DNA of 5,954 nt, from contig JAUWHU010000180.1 in assembly GCA_030605705.1 (NCBI GenBank), positions 1 to 5,954 on the forward strand, in the 5' to 3' direction. Origin of the DNA: Thermoflexia bacterium (GTDB taxonomy: Bacteria; Chloroflexota; Anaerolineae; B4-G1; SLSP01). Below are positions 4,082-5,954 of this stretch, in pieces; position 1 is the first letter of the stretch, and every line of letters begins with the position of its first letter. The notes beneath the pieces were generated by a model. That model made no database searches. It was not told the origin of the DNA and saw only the letters and a program-made list of their open reading frames with translations. A program made the position numbers and the translations under genes.

Positions 4082-5386
4082 ATGCGGATGGTGGAGATCA
4101 TTGAGAAGAAACGTGATGGCAAGGCGTTGACGACTGCAGAGATTGAGTATTTCGTTCAAGGTTATGTAGCGGGAACGGTCCCTGATTATCAGGCCTCGGC
4201 GCTCCTGATGGCGATCCTGTGGCGCGGCATGGAGGACCGTGAGACCCGGGACCTCACCCTGGTGATGGCGCACTCCGGCGAGCTGCTTTCGCTCAAAGAT
4301 GTGGCTCCTTTTGTGGTGGATAAGCATTCCACCGGTGGGGTGGGGGACAAGGTGAGTCTGGTGGTCGGCCCGCTGGTGGCAGCATGTGGCCTGCCGGTAG
4401 GGAAGATGTCGGGCCGGGGTTTGGGCTTTTCTGGCGGCACGCTAGATAAAATGGAGTCCATCCCCGGTCTCCGCACCGATCTCAGCGTGGCGGAGTTCAA
4501 AGCGCAGTTGGCGGATATCGGCGTCGTGATCACGGGGCAGTCGGCCAACCTCGCGCCTGCCGACGGCAAGCTCTACGCGCTGCGGGACGTGACCGGCACT
4601 GTGCCCAGCCTGCCACTCATCGTCAGCTCCATCATGAGCAAGAAAATCGCGTCGGGCGCAGATGCTATCGTTTTAGATGTGAAGGTCGGCAGCGGCGCTT
4701 TCATGAAGACGCTGGAGGATGCCGAAAAACTGGCCTCCACCATGGTGCGGATCGGCGAGGAGGTGGGACGCAAGGTTGCCGCGCTGCTCTCCGATATGAA
4801 CCAGCCGCTGGGCCGGGCGGTGGGGAACACCCTCGAAGTGCGCGAGGCCGTGGAAACGTTGCATGGCGGGGGGCCGGAGGATTTCCGGGAGCACTGTCTG
4901 GTGGTGGCCGGTGAGATGTTGGCCTTAGGTGGGTTGGTTCCTGACGCAGCTGCCGGCAAATCCCTGGCGCTGGAAACTATCGCGGCGGGGACGGCCTGGG
5001 AGAAGTTCCGCCAGTTGGTGATGGCGCAGGGAGGGGATGTGGCCTACGTGGATGACCCGGAACGTTTGCCCCAGGCGCGACTTGTCGAGCCGGTACCGGC
5101 GCCGGTGGCCGGTGCTCTGGCGCGTGTCCAGACCGACGAGATTGGCATGACGGTGGTCGCTTTGGGCGGCGGACGCGAGGAGGTAGGGGCGACCATTGAT
5201 CACGCCGTGGGGCTGGTGATGCACTGCAAGGTGGGGGAGCGGGTAGAGAAGGGCCAACCGCTCTTCACCGTCCACGCTAACGACGAGGACAGGCGAGACG
5301 AGGCGGTACGGCGTGTCCTTGACGCGCTCACCTTTGTGGATGAGCCGGTTGAGCCGTTGCCGATCTTCTACCAGCGGATGATTTGA
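4082..5386 (+). CDS. pdp: Pyrimidine-nucleoside phosphorylase, 434 aa
   Basis: The enzyme cleaves uridine, thymidine or deoxyuridine with phosphate to give the free base and (deoxy)ribose 1-phosphate, for nucleoside salvage. The layout is complete: a small helical domain (residues 1-65), the phosphate-binding alpha/beta domain with KHSTGGVGDKVSL (81-93) and MSGRGLGFSGGTLDKMES (109-126), and the C-terminal domain with VGRAVGN-like GRAVGN (244-249) and GGGREEVGATIDHAVG (362-377). The pyrimidine-site residues R168 (YALRD), S183 and K187 (SSIMSKK) fall at the numbers known from the Bacillus/Geobacillus enzyme. The N-terminus MRMVEIIEKKRDGK is also close to Gram-positive Pdp. Length suits the family (about 433). 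One oddity: the usual GHTGGT of the signature is GFSGGT here. Thymidine-only phosphorylase (DeoA) cannot be excluded from sequence alone. Confidence 0.94.
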   Translation: MRMVEIIEKKRDGKALTTAEIEYFVQGYVAGTVPDYQASALLMAILWRGMEDRETRDLTLVMAHSGELLSLKDVAPFVVDKHSTGGVGDKVSLVVGPLVAACGLPVGKMSGRGLGFSGGTLDKMESIPGLRTDLSVAEFKAQLADIGVVITGQSANLAPADGKLYALRDVTGTVPSLPLIVSSIMSKKIASGADAIVLDVKVGSGAFMKTLEDAEKLASTMVRIGEEVGRKVAALLSDMNQPLGRAVGNTLEVREAVETLHGGGPEDFREHCLVVAGEMLALGGLVPDAAAGKSLALETIAAGTAWEKFRQLVMAQGGDVAYVDDPERLPQARLVEPVPAPVAGALARVQTDEIGMTVVALGGGREEVGATIDHAVGLVMHCKVGERVEKGQPLFTVHANDEDRRDEAVRRVLDALTFVDEPVEPLPIFYQRMI

Positions 5387-5406
5387 GCGGTGGACTGTGG
5401 CGTAAA

Positions 5407-5444
5407 GACAAGGTTCTTGTAGGACTACTGAGAAACACCTTGTC
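5407..5444 (+). other. Small hairpin 20 bases after the phosphorylase stop
   Basis: GACAAGGT (5407-5414) pairs with ACCTTGTC (5437-5444), leaving a 22-base loop. A competing smaller stem, ACAAG-GTT-CTTGT, lies at 5408-5420. C residues rather than a T-run follow, so it is not a standard intrinsic terminator, though its position fits some 3'-end role. Confidence 0.4.
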
Positions 5445-5448
5445 ACCC

Positions 5449-5468
5449 CCCCTTCTCTAGCAAAGGGG
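5449..5468 (+). other. Small hairpin CCCCTT / AAGGGG
   Basis: CCCCTT (5449-5454) pairs with AAGGGG (5463-5468) over an 8-base loop. No T-run follows, so termination is unsupported. It may be another fragment of an intergenic repeat. Confidence 0.4.
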
Positions 5469-5536
5469 CGGCAGGTTTCTTACCGAATGAATAATTTTTC
5501 ATCCCGCAAAATTATGGGTTGCTCTGCTGAAAAAGC

Positions 5537-5596
5537 CAGGAATTTCACCATAGAGAACACAGAGTTTTCTTGTTTTCCACAGACCGCAGAACTCTG
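5537..5596. repeat. Second copy of the ACCACAGAG-type repeat
   Basis: Positions 5537-5564 match 3961-3988 at 25 of 28 bases in direct orientation, and 5558-5575 is the exact reverse complement of 3991-4008. A stem CAGAGTT (5560-5566) / AACTCTG (5590-5596) is possible. The right half has diverged from the first copy, so the palindrome is less complete here. Confidence 0.8.
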
Positions 5597-5641
5597 GGAT
5601 AATTTTCTGGCTCTTTGGGAATTCGCGTGGTCGAGTTAAAA

Positions 5642-5712
5642 TTAACCACGGATTTCACGGATTAGCACGGAAAAAAGCGAAAAATCAGTGTAATCCGTGT
5701 AATCTGTGGTGA
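5642..5712. repeat. CACGGATT hairpin repeat, first copy
   Basis: The left arm is ACCACGGATTTCACGGATTA (starting at 5645) and the right arm ends AATCCGTGTAATCTGTGGT at 5710. They pair over about 20 bp with few mismatches around an A-rich loop (5671-5683). The direct octamer TCGCGTGG flanks the hairpin at 5623-5630 and 5723-5730, exactly 100 bp apart. Confidence 0.8.
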
Positions 5713-5764
5713 AAAATTTACGTCGCGTGGCACTTACCACGCCAAGTCCCAGAGACCCAATTTT

Positions 5765-5789
5765 CTCTGCGTCTTGGCGTCTCTGCGTT
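5765..5789 (+). repeat. Dispersed CTCTGCG-type repeat, distant copy
   Basis: It starts CTCTGCGTCTTGG and ends GTCTCTGCGTT, differing from 2171-2195 at one base of 25. No inverted partner is close by, unlike at 2071-2195. Confidence 0.85.
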
Positions 5790-5852
5790 TAAGAGGCCGG
5801 CCCGAGCTACCCCGAATTATTAGAGTTGTTCCCGAATAAACTAACCCAGGAA

Positions 5853-5938
5853 TTGGACGCGGATTTTCACGGATTACACGGATATTTTTGTAAGAAAACA
5901 AGGAAAAATCCGTGTTGATCCGTGGTATCCGTGTCCAA
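5853..5938. repeat. CACGGATT hairpin repeat, second copy
   Basis: TTGGAC-CGGAT-CACGGAT modules at 5853-5884 pair with the complementary ATCCGTG modules at 5907-5938, ending GTGTCCAA. The stem is about 30 bp and imperfect, with an A/T-rich loop. The module GGATTACACGGAT relates it to the hairpin at 5642-5712, although the terminal sequence differs (TTGGAC rather than ACCAC). CAGGAATT stands at its left edge (5847-5854), as it does at 5537-5544. Confidence 0.75.
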
Positions 5939-5954
5939 AAGCTTACTGTTTTTA

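Larger units (their letters stand above)
5387..5954. other. 568-bp region without a gene, filled with hairpin repeats
   Basis: No credible coding frame is visible on either strand. From left to right the stretch holds two small hairpins after the phosphorylase stop (5407-5444 and 5449-5468), a copy of the ACCACAGAG repeat (5537-5596), a CACGGATT hairpin (5642-5712), a small stem GCGTGG/CCACGC (5725-5742), a CTCTGCG repeat (5765-5789) and a second CACGGATT-type hairpin (5853-5938). The pieces between them (for example 5470-5536 and 5790-5852) show nothing I recognise. Confidence 0.8.

Noticed and set aside
3934..4122. Leftward small frame containing FTTEARR-like sequence
   Set aside because: It is the translation of the ACCACAGAG hairpin repeat, a familiar source of spurious hypothetical proteins. 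It also overlaps the start of the phosphorylase gene.
4925..5446. Leftward 173-residue frame opposite the end of the phosphorylase
   Set aside because: It is antisense to conserved phosphorylase sequence, has no motif, and is explained by GC-driven open frames.

Overview
This 5,954-base window has no marker gene that fixes its taxonomy. Its character is GC-rich genes separated by AT-rich spacers full of short palindromic repeats of the ACCACAGAG / CACGGATT / CTCTGCGT types. From memory of such genomes, this suits a Chloroflexota (Anaerolineae-like) chromosome or metagenome contig; that is an inference at moderate to low confidence. The three sizeable genes with Shine-Dalgarno sites (AAGGA, AAGGAGAGG, GGGAGG) and the single-domain response regulator are clearly bacterial.

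Layout. Positions 1-256 hold an octanucleotide tandem array, CTCGYYYY repeated 31 times without an indel and open at the left edge. It runs in phase into the stop codon of a leftward gene (254-2002). That gene encodes a 582-residue multidomain protein: an N-terminal PHP metal-dependent phosphoesterase domain, a Schlafen-type AlbA_2 domain, a proline-rich linker and a C-terminal domain I do not recognise. A 219-bp spacer with two copies of a CTCTGCG-type repeat separates it from a second leftward gene (2222-2581), a stand-alone CheY-like receiver.

The 455-bp divergent region 2582-3036 carries candidate promoters in both directions that share the 11-mer GGTACAATGTA. Between them lie a 157-bp nested palindrome (2706-2862) and a TGACGTTTGA inverted/direct repeat cluster (2877-2940). 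To the right, two rightward genes follow: a DegV-family fatty-acid-binding protein (3037-3888) and a pyrimidine-nucleoside phosphorylase (4082-5386). They are separated by 193 bp holding a heptanucleotide repeat and a hairpin repeat. The last 568 bp (5387-5954) contain no gene, only a series of hairpin repeats.

Functional reading. DegV and the phosphorylase are ordinary housekeeping genes (fatty-acid delivery; nucleoside salvage) and are probably transcribed in the same direction, but no shared role is evident. The receiver would take its phosphate from a kinase encoded elsewhere. The least ordinary parts are the PHP-AlbA_2 fusion protein, the octanucleotide array locked to its stop codon, and the dense intergenic repeat landscape. 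I see no CRISPR array, insertion-sequence transposase, tRNA or rRNA.
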